In this document: piece by piece, positions 7,776-16,719 of the stretch
Numbering within the stretch: position 1 is the first letter of the stretch
Layout of the letters: every line of letters starts with the position of its first letter
Source of the DNA: Bremerella cremea
Lineage (GTDB): Bacteria; Planctomycetota; Planctomycetia; Pirellulales; Pirellulaceae
Direction of reading: 5' to 3'
Assembly (NCBI RefSeq): GCF_003335505.1
Contig: NZ_QPEX01000030.1
Coordinates: 62,001 to 126,000, forward strand
Length of the DNA stretch: 64,000 nucleotides
Translations under genes and position numbers: made by a program
The notes under the pieces: generated by a model
The model's input: only the letters and a program-made list of their open reading frames with translations
What the model was told of the DNA's origin: nothing
Databases searched by the model: none

Positions 7776-9292
7776 TGAATTCTTCCTCAGCCAGAACCAA
7801 CTTGCTGCTCTCGCTGCTGATTGTGGCCGTGCTGATTGGTTTGTATTGGCCGGTGATGCAAGCCGTGTATGGAGCGGCGGACGACTTCCCCACCTTCTTT
7901 CCGGTCGACGATCACATTCCACAAATCTATCGTGCCGATGGTCGACCCGTTCTCGAAATGCTGCTCGGTCTGGTTGACGGCTGGGTGCAACACTTAGCTG
8001 ACCTGAGGCTTTTACGCGGTATTTCGGTCGTCGGCATCGGCCTGCTTTGTGTCACGCTCTTTCATGCCACGCGGCGGCTGTTTCCCCTGCGCGAATATCG
8101 TCTGGCCGTTTGTATTGCCGTGGGGGCGTTGCCGACGTTGGTCGTTTTCGCGGCGTGGGCTACCGTCTGGAGCTATTCGTGGGGGGCAATGCTGGCGGTG
8201 GTGGCCGGCATGATTAGCTGGCGAGGCTGCCGTCTATGTGTGATTTCTAGAGGCAAAGCGGTCCTTTGCTGGCTGGGGGCATCGCTACTATTAGTGCTGA
8301 TCTTTTGGACGTATCAACCGCTGGTCAGTTGGTTTTGGCTGGCAGGGCTAATCGCAGTGCTCGACGACCGTTTCCTGCGGAATCGGTTTTATCGCCGCGA
8401 ATGTGCTTGGTTTGTGGCAGTTGGCGTGGCGCAAATGGGCGTCTGCTTTGTTGCGCTCAAAGCCTTCATTTTGCTGAGCGGCGTGGAGGCAAAATCACGG
8501 GTTCAGCTTTTAAGCGACCCGATCGCCAAGGTGTTGGCCCTGGGGCGAACGACCGTCACGATGGTGCTCGACCAGTGGCAAGTGGTCGACGTCGATCGCA
8601 AGGTGTTCATGCTCTCGGTCGCTGCGCTAACGGCGTTGGTAATTTTGTCTGGGTTTGTTGTGGCTTGGCGAAGCTGCGCCAAGCAGCGCCGCAGCACGGT
8701 GGGGATTCGGCTGTTGTGGCTGGCGGCGATTGCCGTTTGCCTGGCCTTGAGCCACGTGCATGGGTTGGCGGTCGATGTCAACGTGAAGAACTATCGTACG
8801 ATCGGGGCACTGTCTGTCGGCACGACCATTCTTCTGGCTTGGGCTTTGAACCGTATCGTGACCGCTTGTTGTTATCCCACGCAGCATCGCATCGTACTGC
8901 GAATCTTGGCTGGCTGGTTCCTGCTTGTGTCTTTGGGGATGGGGCAGGCTAACCTCGTTCATTATTGGACTTCCCCCTATCCGCAAGGTTATGCCTATCT
9001 GGTCGAGCAACTGCAAGCAAAGCTCACGCCGGCCACACAGCGGATTCATCTCATCCGGCAAACGGTAGACGACGGGATTGTCGCCCAGCGGGCCATCCAC
9101 GCGTTTGGTCGCCCGCTGACCGAGCCAGAGTGGGTGATGCCAGGCATTGTGATCGCTGCGCTGCGCGACGTGCCGGGGGATTGGCCTTTAGACCGAATCG
9201 AACTGACCGAAAGCCTCGACCCAGCCGAGGCTCCCACCGGCAACAATGTGGTGGTGATCGACATGCGCGAACTGAAGAGCTTACGAAATTAA
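7775..9292 (+). CDS. Polytopic membrane protein, GtrII-like glucosyltransferase family
   Basis: 505 residues with about 10-11 hydrophobic helices. A first helix (residues 9-30) is followed by an acidic external loop, ADDFPTFFPVDDHIPQIYRADGRP. The DD...GRP layout after TM1 resembles GtrII-type GT-C proteins, which transfer sugars from lipid carriers outside the membrane. The last 100 residues form a soluble domain with QRIHLIRQTVDDGI. GTG 7775 is the only good candidate start before Met27, although the ribosome site is poor and lies in a hairpin. It has no obvious operon partner, but another GT-C-like gene follows after the repeat cluster. Substrate unknown. Confidence 0.65.
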   Translation: MNSSSARTNLLLSLLIVAVLIGLYWPVMQAVYGAADDFPTFFPVDDHIPQIYRADGRPVLEMLLGLVDGWVQHLADLRLLRGISVVGIGLLCVTLFHATRRLFPLREYRLAVCIAVGALPTLVVFAAWATVWSYSWGAMLAVVAGMISWRGCRLCVISRGKAVLCWLGASLLLVLIFWTYQPLVSWFWLAGLIAVLDDRFLRNRFYRRECAWFVAVGVAQMGVCFVALKAFILLSGVEAKSRVQLLSDPIAKVLALGRTTVTMVLDQWQVVDVDRKVFMLSVAALTALVILSGFVVAWRSCAKQRRSTVGIRLLWLAAIAVCLALSHVHGLAVDVNVKNYRTIGALSVGTTILLAWALNRIVTACCYPTQHRIVLRILAGWFLLVSLGMGQANLVHYWTSPYPQGYAYLVEQLQAKLTPATQRIHLIRQTVDDGIVAQRAIHAFGRPLTEPEWVMPGIVIAALRDVPGDWPLDRIELTESLDPAEAPTGNNVVVIDMRELKSLRN

Positions 9293-9497
9293 CGCCCAGC
9301 CGATTTCTTGTCAGGTGAACAGATTGTTCGTAGGTTGGCAGCACGGCATACTGCGCGCAATCAGAGGCAAGTTGGGGGCAGGGATAAAACTATTCGACAA
9401 ATGCTTCTCTTATGTCAGACAATCAGAACTTCGCGCGACACCAGTCCTCAGCGACCGGAGATCGTGTTAACTCACTACCCAGCGGCATGCTTGCGAC

Positions 9498-9757
9498 GAG
9501 TTTTGAGTATGAAGTTGAAGTCGTTCCGCGTGGCAGCTAAAGAGTTTTGAGTATGAAATGAAAACGAAGATCGCACCTAACAAACGAGATCGACGGCATA
9601 AGTGAAGCCGACGCATAAGCTGTGTTGCTTTCTAGGTTTAGAGTTTTGAGTATGAACTTGTTTCGCAATTAGCTTGGCCTGGCAGCGAAGCGAAACCGAG
9701 TTTTGAGTATGAAGTTGAATTCGTTCCGCGCGGCAGCAAAAGAGTTTTGAGTATGAA
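9498..9757 (+). repeat. Cluster of five identical 16-bp direct repeats GAGTTTTGAGTATGAA
   Basis: Perfect copies at 9498-9513, 9542-9557, 9641-9656, 9698-9713 and 9742-9757. Spacers are 28, 83, 41 and 28 nt. Spacers 1 and 4 are diverged copies of one another (both contain GTTGAA, CGTTCCGCG and GGCAGC), so the block at 9498-9557 recurs exactly 200 bp later at 9698-9757. Irregular spacing and related spacers argue against CRISPR. No copy was noticed elsewhere in the window. Each unit ends in ATGAA. The cluster fills the 570-bp gap between two GT-C genes that converge on it, and no gene is seen in the gap. Confidence 0.9.
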
Positions 9758-9861
9758 ACCAAATCGTGGATTAGTTGCCTCGGTGGATGGTTTTCAGGCT
9801 GGCTTCATTCGCCTATGAATTCCCGTTTCCCGGACAGAGCTGGGGACAAAATCTTTCTCGC

Positions 9862-11355
9862 TTACGAGGCTGGCTCGGACTCAGAGGGCTGGGTCGAAGG
9901 CTGCCAGATTTGGAAATCGGCGTTGCTCCAGACCTGCGTAAATCCCTCGGCTGCTAACATGGCCGGGACTTCTGGCGGGTCTTCGCTGCGGGTGACGGCC
10001 AGCTTCACGTTGTGATCGTCGATGGTGCGGTGCATCGCCGCGGCGTCGTTCAGATCAATCGGATAGCCGATCGACTTTCGTTCTAAATAGAAGGTCAGTA
10101 CACGCGGTTTGAAGAAGAGACAGACATCGTTGGGATCGTCCGGCATTCGCTTCTCGATCTGGGCGAAGACCTCCTGCGCAGTGGCATCTTCCGGACCAGA
10201 GATCCGGCTGAAATCGGCGAAGTAATAGTAGCTGGCGTAGCAGCCAAACGTGTAGATCAGCAAGGCCGAAGTAATGAGGTTCCGCTGCCGCGCGGTACGT
10301 GGGAACTTATCGCAGGCGTAAAGGAACCAGCACAGAAAGCCTGGATAAAGCGGCCAGATCATGCGAGCCCAGGCCGCGCCCGGCCAGATGACAATCAGAA
10401 TGAAGTAGAGAATACTCGCCACGAACAAAAACTGCGGCTTTGGCCAGTTTGCTTTCACGCAGCCAGCAATCGCCACCAAGGTGAGCGCAATGCCAGAGAC
10501 CTTCGAGAGCCACTCCTTGTAGCCGTTATCCCAGACGTATGTGAACGAGCCTCCATCAGCGTAAAGGTTGTAGAGAATCGAATGAACGGAGATCTGCGAA
10601 AGCTGATCGAGATAGCCTGAGCCGCCTGAGGGGACGAGCAACTTTTGAATGGCATAGCAAGCCACCGCCGACGTGATACAGACCATCATGTAACGCGTTA
10701 GCCGACGATAGAGAATTAGTTCCGTCAGAATCAAAGCCGGCGGCAGCACAATCCCAACCGTGCGGGTGCCAATTGCCAAATAAATGACAATCCCCAGCAA
10801 AATGGCACGCGGAATACTTTGTGTCGGCTGCGAAGTGTCTTCGCGATCACGCTGGTAAAGCCACATCGCCAGCATCCAGAACACCACAAACAGATGCTCA
10901 GAGATGATCCAGTGATTGAACTCCCAGAAGACCGGCATAAAGCCTAGCAGGGCGACCAAGGCCAACGTATTTCTGGGAGACAACTGCCGGGCAAAAAAAC
11001 TACTGCAAATGACTAGCGTAACGATCGACAGGGCGATCATCGCGATCTTCAATGCTTCGTAATCGACACCAAAAATGGCGTAAAGGGGAGCCAGGAAAAT
11101 AGGAAAAAGAGGTGGATACGCCCGGGGCCCAATCACCGGTGCATCGGGATTGTAGACGTAGCCCGTGTCGTTCATGTCGTGAAAACGGGTAACGTTGCGA
11201 GCTTGGCTTAAGTATTGGGCAAAGTCGCCTCCCCAGTCGGTGCTTTCCCGCTGCATGCCGACTTGAAACAAAAAGACCGCCGTCAGCAGCAGCGCTAATA
11301 CTATCTTGTGTGTGGGGGACCAAACGGTCGCTTCTTGCGAATCGTTGACATCCAT
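9862..11355 (-). CDS. GT-C-type membrane glycosyltransferase (ArnT/PMT-like), substrate unknown
   Basis: 497 residues with about 11 hydrophobic helices. After the first helix comes GGDFAQYLSQARNV, the acidic loop found in ArnT/GT39-like GT-C enzymes, then a proline-rich YPPLFPIFLAPLYAIFG typical of that fold. The C-terminal 110 residues are soluble (ATAQEVFAQIEKRMPDDPNDVCLFFKP). These enzymes move sugars from polyprenyl phosphate carriers to lipids or proteins on the outer face of the inner membrane. The gene converges on the repeat cluster at 9498-9757. It lies 16 bp beyond the stop of the VOC gene on the same strand, so it may be the last gene of the PfpI-VOC transcript. Acceptor unknown. 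Confidence 0.7.
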   Translation of the reverse strand: MDVNDSQEATVWSPTHKIVLALLLTAVFLFQVGMQRESTDWGGDFAQYLSQARNVTRFHDMNDTGYVYNPDAPVIGPRAYPPLFPIFLAPLYAIFGVDYEALKIAMIALSIVTLVICSSFFARQLSPRNTLALVALLGFMPVFWEFNHWIISEHLFVVFWMLAMWLYQRDREDTSQPTQSIPRAILLGIVIYLAIGTRTVGIVLPPALILTELILYRRLTRYMMVCITSAVACYAIQKLLVPSGGSGYLDQLSQISVHSILYNLYADGGSFTYVWDNGYKEWLSKVSGIALTLVAIAGCVKANWPKPQFLFVASILYFILIVIWPGAAWARMIWPLYPGFLCWFLYACDKFPRTARQRNLITSALLIYTFGCYASYYYFADFSRISGPEDATAQEVFAQIEKRMPDDPNDVCLFFKPRVLTFYLERKSIGYPIDLNDAAAMHRTIDDHNVKLAVTRSEDPPEVPAMLAAEGFTQVWSNADFQIWQPSTQPSESEPAS

Positions 11356-11370
11356 GGCGGTCGCTTGGGT

Positions 11371-11757
11371 CTAGGTTTCTTGGACGAACTTGTCCTGGTC
11401 GATGATTTCAAACATATATCCGTTCGGGTCGCGAAAGAAGAAACGCTCGAACGGGGTCGGACGAATCGGCGGAATGACTTCCACGTTCTGTTGAGCCAGA
11501 CGCTCGCGAATTTGCTTCAGCTTAGCGGCGGGAAAAAGAAACGCAAAGTGCCGTCCGAACTCTTTTTCAAACGGCGAGACCTGAAATTCGTCGACCAGCA
11601 ACACGTGGACTTGCTGCCCGCAGCCAATGTCGAGCCAGTAGGTGGTAGGGTCGACATTGGCCGGGCGAGGGACCAAAGGCCAGTCGAAGACCGTTTGCAG
11701 GAACTCGGTGGTCGCGGCCGAGTCTTGGGTAGCGATGGTCAGGTGAGCTAAAGTCAT
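11371..11757 (-). CDS. VOC-superfamily (glyoxalase-like) protein
   Basis: 128 residues, one vicinal-oxygen-chelate module: LAHLTIATQDSAATTEFLQTVFDWPLV at the start, YWLDIGCGQQVHVLLVDEF in the middle, and PTPFERFFFRDPNGYMFEIID at the end, the classic second half of the fold ending in a Glu ligand. Its ATG overlaps the TGA of the upstream PfpI-like gene (ATGA, 11754-11757), so the two are translationally coupled. Pairing with a DJ-1/PfpI protein fits removal of reactive aldehydes, but the substrate is inferred only from context. Confidence 0.85.
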   Translation of the reverse strand: MTLAHLTIATQDSAATTEFLQTVFDWPLVPRPANVDPTTYWLDIGCGQQVHVLLVDEFQVSPFEKEFGRHFAFLFPAAKLKQIRERLAQQNVEVIPPIRPTPFERFFFRDPNGYMFEIIDQDKFVQET

Positions 11758-12296
11758 GTCGCTTGCTTCTCCAGCACTTCAATCATCGCACGGCAGAATG
11801 CCGGTAAGTCGCCTGGGTTGCGACTGGTGACAATGTGCCTATCGACCACCACTTCGGCATCTTCCCAGCTAACGCCAGCGTGGACCATGTCGTCTTTAAT
11901 CCCTGGCGAGCCGGTTTGACGCGTCCCTCGGCAAATACCTGCCGAAGCGAGAAGCCAGCCGCCGTGGCAGATGGCCGCTACCAATTGGTCTTTCTCGTGA
12001 AAGTGGCGAATCAATTGCTTCACCTTGTCTTCGCGCCGCAGCTTATCTGGCATGAAGCCGCCAGGGCACACGACACCGTCGAACGTGCTGGGATCGACAT
12101 CGTTAATCGCCACATCGGACTTGGCAGGATAGGTATGCTTGCCGTCATACGTGACGCCTGCTTCCAGCCCGGCCAAAACCGTTTCGGCCCCGGCTTCCTG
12201 CAAGCGAAGATGAGGATACCAAAGTTCCAGGTCTTCGTAGATATCGCCCACAAAGATCAGAATACGCTTTCCCTGGAGTGTCTTTTCAGATGGCAT
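11754..12296 (-). CDS. DJ-1/PfpI-family protein (PfpI/YhbO-type)
   Basis: 180 residues from ATG 12294-12296; the longer reading adds 20 residues unlike the family. Motifs: ILIFVGDIYEDLELWYP, with the acidic residue that activates the nucleophile, PGGFMPDKLR, and AAICHGGWLLASAGICRG, where Cys110 is the nucleophilic elbow and His111 follows. KDDMVHAGVSWEDAEVVVDRHIVTSRNPGDLPAFCRAM is a typical PfpI C-terminus. Members act as glyoxalase III/protein deglycases or hydratases. Its stop codon overlaps the start of the VOC gene, and both may act on the same carbonyl stress. Confidence 0.88.
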   Translation of the reverse strand: MPSEKTLQGKRILIFVGDIYEDLELWYPHLRLQEAGAETVLAGLEAGVTYDGKHTYPAKSDVAINDVDPSTFDGVVCPGGFMPDKLRREDKVKQLIRHFHEKDQLVAAICHGGWLLASAGICRGTRQTGSPGIKDDMVHAGVSWEDAEVVVDRHIVTSRNPGDLPAFCRAMIEVLEKQAT

Positions 12297-12528
12297 GAGG
12301 AATCTCGCTGAATGGGGTAATTGAACATTGTTTCGGATTATGCCCGCAAATACCACCCGTCGGGCGGTGTTGTCACCTGAAGAACTCGTGCGATCCGCGT
12401 GCCAATCGCGATAATCCTACCGGGGATCTGGGCGGAGAAGAGCCATTGGCTCGACCCGAGCGAAATGGGGGTTAGAATACAATTCGGTTTGACTCGTCTT
12501 TTTCTCGTCTTACGGAGCTTTCCACGTC

Positions 12529-14181
12529 ATGCTTTGTCGCTTGGAATCATGGAGAAAAAACTCGTTCGGATGGATGGGTATCGTACTGCTGAGCGTGACG
12601 CTGGTCGCTGGCTGTGGCGAAAATGTGGAGTTCAGCAATCCCTTCGACAAAGAGAAAAAGCCCGCCGCCAAACAAGATGCCAAGCCGGCCTCGCAGCCGA
12701 AGAAGCAAGACCAGAAGCCGAAGGTCGACAAAGAAGCACTTGCCAGGCAGCAAATGATTAAGCAGACGTCGCTGCGTGGTGGCGGAACGAGCCGTTTTGG
12801 CGAAAGTGGTAGAAGCGTCGGCGCGAACGCCACGGTGGGGGACAATGTCTTCCGCATGCAAAAGGAAATCGCCAGCAGCGTCGATTTCGCCCCGACGATG
12901 TTGGTTTGGGTGGTCGACTCCACGGTCAGCGCGACTGAGTTACGCGACGACTGGGCGAAAGCGGCCAAGAAGCTTTACTCGGAATTTGACAAAAACGGTC
13001 TCCCGAGTGGCAAGCCTCCGAAAGATCTTGCTACCGCGATTGTCAGCTTTGGCGAGAAAGCGAATTTCGTGCTGGAAGAGCCGACGTCCGACTTCCAGGA
13101 AGTGATTGCCAGCATCGATAAGATTCCGCGTGATGATTCCGGCAAGGAAGCAACCTTCGACACGATTAGTCAGGTACTCGACAAGTACGGTCCCTTAAAG
13201 TCGCAACAACTGCGCGAGCTGCTTGTGGTGGTGGTCACCGACGAAGCGGGGGACGATTGGCAGAATGTCGATGCCGTGGTCGAAAAGGCGAATTCGACCG
13301 GCGTGCGTTTGTATGCGATCGGCGTGCCTGCTCCGATGGGGCGGATGGTGGCCGAGGTGCCGCCCGGCGAAAGCCGTAGCGATGGCCAGATGGCGATGAT
13401 TCAAGGGCCAGAGACGCGGCATTCGCAGCGCATCAATATGAAGTTCAGTTCTGGCGGCTTCGGTGGCGAAGATGTTGATAGTGGCTACGGTCCGTTTGGT
13501 TTGGGCTATCTCGCTTATCAGACTCGGGGCGAGTTCCTGGTCTCGCGGCTGCGATCGGCACCTTGGCCAGGCAGTGCCATGCGATTCAGCGACGAAGTAA
13601 TGCGGAAGTACCCACCGCAGTATCTTACCGAGCAAGCTTACCAAGCGATGCTGGCCGAAAACAAAGCACTCGACGCACTCGATCGCGCGGCTGGGCAAGG
13701 TCAAGTCGAAGCAATGGCTTATCCCTCTTCGCAGTTTGTGGTGCTTGATGAAGCCCGTTTGAAGAACGCTTTGGATGGCGCTCAGCGAATTGCTGCTCGC
13801 TTGGAGCCCTTGGTGAATGCCGTCTACGAACCTTTGGCCGCTGGGGAAAAGGATCGTGACAAGATCCAAGATAAGCGTTGGCAGGCAAGCTACGATTTGG
13901 CCCTCGGCCGTGCTGCCGCGAACAAGGCTCGTGTCGATGGTTACAATCAAATGTTGGCGATCTTAAAGGGAGGACGCAAGTTTGAAGATCCTACGCACAA
14001 CACTTGGAAGCTAGAACCAGCCGATTCCTTAGAAGAAGCGGGAAGCCGTTTAGAGAAGATGCGATTGCAGGCCAAGCAATACTTGGAACGGGTCATCAAA
14101 GAGCACCCTGATACGCCGTGGGCTTACTTCGCGGAACGTGAACTGGAAATGCCGATTGGCTGGAAGTGGGCTGAGTACTAA
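12529..14181 (+). CDS. Lipoprotein with von Willebrand factor A domain
   Basis: 550 residues. A signal peptide ends in a lipobox (TLVAGC, Cys near residue 29), followed by a Lys/Pro/Gln-rich linker. A VWA domain begins around residue 118: FAPTMLVWVVDSTVSATELR has a DxTxS MIDAS-like motif, and LLVVVVTDEAGDD supplies a later Asp. The C-terminal half is rich in charged helices and contains a YGPFGLGYLAYQTRGEFL segment with a run of Ala/Lys-rich helices. The architecture is common in planctomycetes, with an unknown periplasmic or outer-membrane partner. It is followed by a terminator at 14206 and is not in an operon. Confidence 0.75.
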   Translation: MLCRLESWRKNSFGWMGIVLLSVTLVAGCGENVEFSNPFDKEKKPAAKQDAKPASQPKKQDQKPKVDKEALARQQMIKQTSLRGGGTSRFGESGRSVGANATVGDNVFRMQKEIASSVDFAPTMLVWVVDSTVSATELRDDWAKAAKKLYSEFDKNGLPSGKPPKDLATAIVSFGEKANFVLEEPTSDFQEVIASIDKIPRDDSGKEATFDTISQVLDKYGPLKSQQLRELLVVVVTDEAGDDWQNVDAVVEKANSTGVRLYAIGVPAPMGRMVAEVPPGESRSDGQMAMIQGPETRHSQRINMKFSSGGFGGEDVDSGYGPFGLGYLAYQTRGEFLVSRLRSAPWPGSAMRFSDEVMRKYPPQYLTEQAYQAMLAENKALDALDRAAGQGQVEAMAYPSSQFVVLDEARLKNALDGAQRIAARLEPLVNAVYEPLAAGEKDRDKIQDKRWQASYDLALGRAAANKARVDGYNQMLAILKGGRKFEDPTHNTWKLEPADSLEEAGSRLEKMRLQAKQYLERVIKEHPDTPWAYFAERELEMPIGWKWAEY

Positions 14182-14205
14182 TCGATTGCTTTCCGCCTCA
14201 ACATC

Positions 14206-14236
14206 GAAGGCCGACGACTGCACGGTCGGCCTTTGG
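14206..14236. terminator. Bidirectional terminator between converging genes
   Basis: AAGGCCGAC (14207-14215) pairs with GTCGGCCTT (14225-14233), loop 9 nt, followed by a short T run. It sits between the plus-strand VWA gene and the minus-strand HTH gene. Confidence 0.65.
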
Positions 14237-14259
14237 GAGTCATCAATGTGGTGGCTTGC

Positions 14260-14613
14260 CTACCAATCTTGGGCAACCTGTCGGCGGTCTTTCTCTTGGA
14301 TCTCGGACGGCGGAACTTGGCCACTAGCCATCATGCTGTCGACCCGACACGGCATGCAAGGCATATGGACTTTACGACCACAACGCGGACATCGCTCGAC
14401 AGGGCCGTCGAAGTAGTTGATTGCATCTTTCTCCGAAGACGGATCATTCTGGGCGTCAGGCGACTTATTAAGGATCTTGTGGATCGTCGTTCGCGAGATG
14501 CCGGTGATTCGTTGGATATCGACTTTCGTGCGACCAGAGGCTCGCAGGCGATGGATTTCCGCGATCTGAGAGGGCTCGATACGATAACGGTGTGGTGTTG
14601 AACGTCGTGGCAT
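14260..14613 (-). CDS. Small HTH protein with C-terminal zinc ribbon
   Basis: 117 residues from ATG 14611-14613, with AGGGA 6 nt upstream. The upstream extension is compositionally unlike protein. The N-terminal half reads as a resolvase/Hin-type helix-turn-helix (IAEIHRLRASGRTKVDIQRITGISRTTIHKIL). The C-terminal half has CPRCGRKVHMPCMPC, four Cys that can hold a zinc. No recombinase catalytic domain is present, so it is probably a small DNA-binding protein rather than a transposase. The target is unknown. A 400-bp region without genes lies upstream. Confidence 0.7.
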   Translation of the reverse strand: MPRRSTPHRYRIEPSQIAEIHRLRASGRTKVDIQRITGISRTTIHKILNKSPDAQNDPSSEKDAINYFDGPVERCPRCGRKVHMPCMPCRVDSMMASGQVPPSEIQEKDRRQVAQDW

Positions 14614-15012
14614 TATTTCCCTGGCTCCACAAGATGGACTCGTTCGGATTAGCGCACTGACATGCCGCAGAACTTCCCGTTGGGCACAGCGCACAAGTAA
14701 ACCAATGAAACTCGAAGGCGATTCCCCAGATGGCTCTACGCGACGCGATTTGGTCGTGCGAAATAAGCGAAATTGGGGGCAAAGATGCGATCGGGCGGCG
14801 ATCGCTGCCGGCAGCACCCGGGCTGACTAGGTTCTGTATTTCAGACAAGCACTACTGTACGTTAGTTCAGTAAAGTCTGCAAGCAATACCTGGTCCAAAG
14901 TCTTGGGGCAACGGTTGCCGTGAAGCACAATCTTGGCAGGCTAAAGGAAGCCGGTAGCGCAGGAAAAAGGGACCAAGTTGGCCCCTCGGTGATTCAACAG
15001 AAAAGGCACGCT
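14614..15012. other. Intergenic region without visible gene
   Basis: Upstream of the HTH gene and downstream of the yceH-like gene. No ORF with family features and no clear hairpin with T run were found. It probably holds the promoter of the minus-strand HTH gene. Confidence 0.4.
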
Positions 15013-15798
15013 TTAGGTCACGCTGGACCACAGATCTTCGACGTCTTTTTTGACTCGCTCGAGTTCCGCTTTGAGGGCGGCGATCTCCGCCCGAAGTTCG
15101 CTGATTGCCTCGCTATCGTTAGAACCAGCTGATGCAGCGACAGGCTGTGAGGCAGCCGGAGCAGGGGAGGCAGCCGGAGGACTGGCCGAGGGCGTGTTGG
15201 CGGCAGTCTCGCTTGGGCCAGGAGGACTCGTCTCGGCAGCAGCTGGGCGACCGTCACCATGTTGTTGGCGCTGCTCGGCGAGTTCCTTTTCTGAGTAGAG
15301 ACCGTGGGTAACCATTTGGCCACGGCCTTTGGGCGTCAGCGGAATGACTAACTTCTTGCGTTGCAGTTCGTCGAGCAAGGGCTGCAAGCTAGTCATATCA
15401 GGAATTTTGCCCATGCGGGCCGCCCGGCCGCGAAGTTCGCCAACCGTTTGTGGGCCACGCAGGAGTAGCTCGGCCATGATAGCTAATTCGTTGCCATCGC
15501 AGCCCAGCCAGTCCTTCATGTAGTGACGAAACTTGACCACGCGCCCATCGCCGTGGACTTCGGCAACTGCATTCATGGTGCGCAGTTGCTCCAGCGCTTC
15601 TTCGACTTCCCAGCTTTCAAGGTTCATTTGTGGGTCGCGGTTGCTCTTTTGATTGCAACCGGTCGTCAAACCGTTGAGCGACATGGGATAGGCGTCGGGG
15701 GTAGTCTTAGCCTTTTCTACCAATACCCCGATAACCCGCCGCTGAATCTTTGTGATTGGACGCCAAGCGGGCTCGGGAGAATCTAGTTCCTGGGACAT
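15013..15798 (-). CDS. YceH/DUF480-family winged-helix protein with coiled-coil tail
   Basis: 261 residues from ATG 15796-15798. Residues 14-170 are a typical DUF480 (YceH): RRVIGVLVEKAKTTPDAYPMSLNGLTTGCNQKSNRDP, then LRTMNAVAEVHGDGRVVKFRH and ELLLRGPQTVGELRGRA...LVIPLTPKGRGQMVTHGLY. These form tandem winged-helix domains. The rest is an Ala/Pro/Ser-rich linker followed by a predicted coiled coil (ELRAEIAALKAELERVKKDVEDLW). The bacterial family is widespread but of poorly defined function. It stands alone on the minus strand. Confidence 0.88.
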   Translation of the reverse strand: MSQELDSPEPAWRPITKIQRRVIGVLVEKAKTTPDAYPMSLNGLTTGCNQKSNRDPQMNLESWEVEEALEQLRTMNAVAEVHGDGRVVKFRHYMKDWLGCDGNELAIMAELLLRGPQTVGELRGRAARMGKIPDMTSLQPLLDELQRKKLVIPLTPKGRGQMVTHGLYSEKELAEQRQQHGDGRPAAAETSPPGPSETAANTPSASPPAASPAPAASQPVAASAGSNDSEAISELRAEIAALKAELERVKKDVEDLWSSVT

Positions 15799-15999
15799 GG
15801 GATGCCTTCCTGCTAATACGACAAGATGTTTGCCGCGCAAGATACGACGCACGCCCCCAAAAGGCAAGGTGATAGGCGTTTGAAGTTTTCAGCGTTCAGT
15901 TGTCAGAACGGAAGAAAGCGTGTGCGTGTTTACGAAGCGCGCAACAAGAGGTTTCTTCACGGATCGCCAAAGACCAAAAACTTCAACCTACATCAACTA

Positions 16000-16521
16000 C
16001 TACGCCTGGGGAGCATTGGCCTGGGCATCGCGAGCAGCTGGAATCAAGAATTCCAGATGATGCTGGCAGTGCCACAGGTGAACCTGACGCCATTGGTCGG
16101 CGGTAAGATTACCAAACACAGGCGAGGTGACGAACTGCGTGCTCGGATCTTGGATGCGAGTAATTGCTTTCTCCAGTTGAGGCAATGCGTGGGCATCTTC
16201 GGTCCATTCGTCTGGTTCCAACTCTTTAAGGGTTGGCATCTTGGCGGGGATCCGTTCGTTTCGCAGAACCTTGCCCATGTACATCATGCGAAAAAAGGGA
16301 CGCACCAAGGGGGCGAAGCGGGGAGTCGATTTGAAGCCATCGATCGAGTCGTCCATAAATCGCGAAACGTGATCGCAGATCTGGCCGAGTGACCATTTGG
16401 AGACGCGATGGTAGCCAACGCGAGACAAGCTTCTGGCTTCTGCCAAGACTTCGTCGAAGGATTGGAGATTTAGCTCACGCCGCGACAACCGGTCGCTAGC
16501 GCCGTTACGATGAAAGCTCAT
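16000..16521 (-). CDS. DUF1569 (DinB-like) protein
   Basis: 173 residues from ATG 16519-16521. LNLQSFDEVLAEARSLSRVGYHRVSKWSLGQICDHVSRFMDDSIDG near the start and HLWHCQHHLEFLIP at the end carry the His residues of the DUF1569 four-helix bundle, a relative of the DinB/YfiT metal-binding superfamily. Members are common in planctomycetes and have no defined reaction. No ribosome site is obvious. A possible frame to 16617 adds residues unlike the family and is not preferred. Confidence 0.8.
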   Translation of the reverse strand: MSFHRNGASDRLSRRELNLQSFDEVLAEARSLSRVGYHRVSKWSLGQICDHVSRFMDDSIDGFKSTPRFAPLVRPFFRMMYMGKVLRNERIPAKMPTLKELEPDEWTEDAHALPQLEKAITRIQDPSTQFVTSPVFGNLTADQWRQVHLWHCQHHLEFLIPAARDAQANAPQA

Positions 16522-16719
16522 TTTGCACCGATGGTAATATTCCAGTGTGTGGCCCGCCCCGGTGGCGGACACATGGCAAGTTGCTGGGTGCCTCTGGATA
16601 CCAAAAAAACAACACACGGTTCCGATCGCACGTTGTCTTTTACGTCAGGTGGTGCCTAGCTTGGCAGTTCCTTCCGCTGGCCTGGAAGGTGTCGATTTAC
16701 TTGAAGACTTTATGAGCTT

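Noticed and set aside
9498..9757. CRISPR array
   Set aside because: Repeats are only 16 bp, spacers vary from 28 to 83 nt, two spacers are related to each other, and no cas gene is present.
12529..14181. Secreted chelatase or TerD-like call for the VWA protein
   Set aside because: Only the VWA fold and lipobox are visible; no AAA+ partner or Ter gene is adjacent.
14260..14613. Transposase or resolvase remnant
   Set aside because: Only the HTH resembles resolvases; there is no Ser recombinase catalytic domain, no inverted repeats at the ends, and the zinc ribbon suggests a small regulator.
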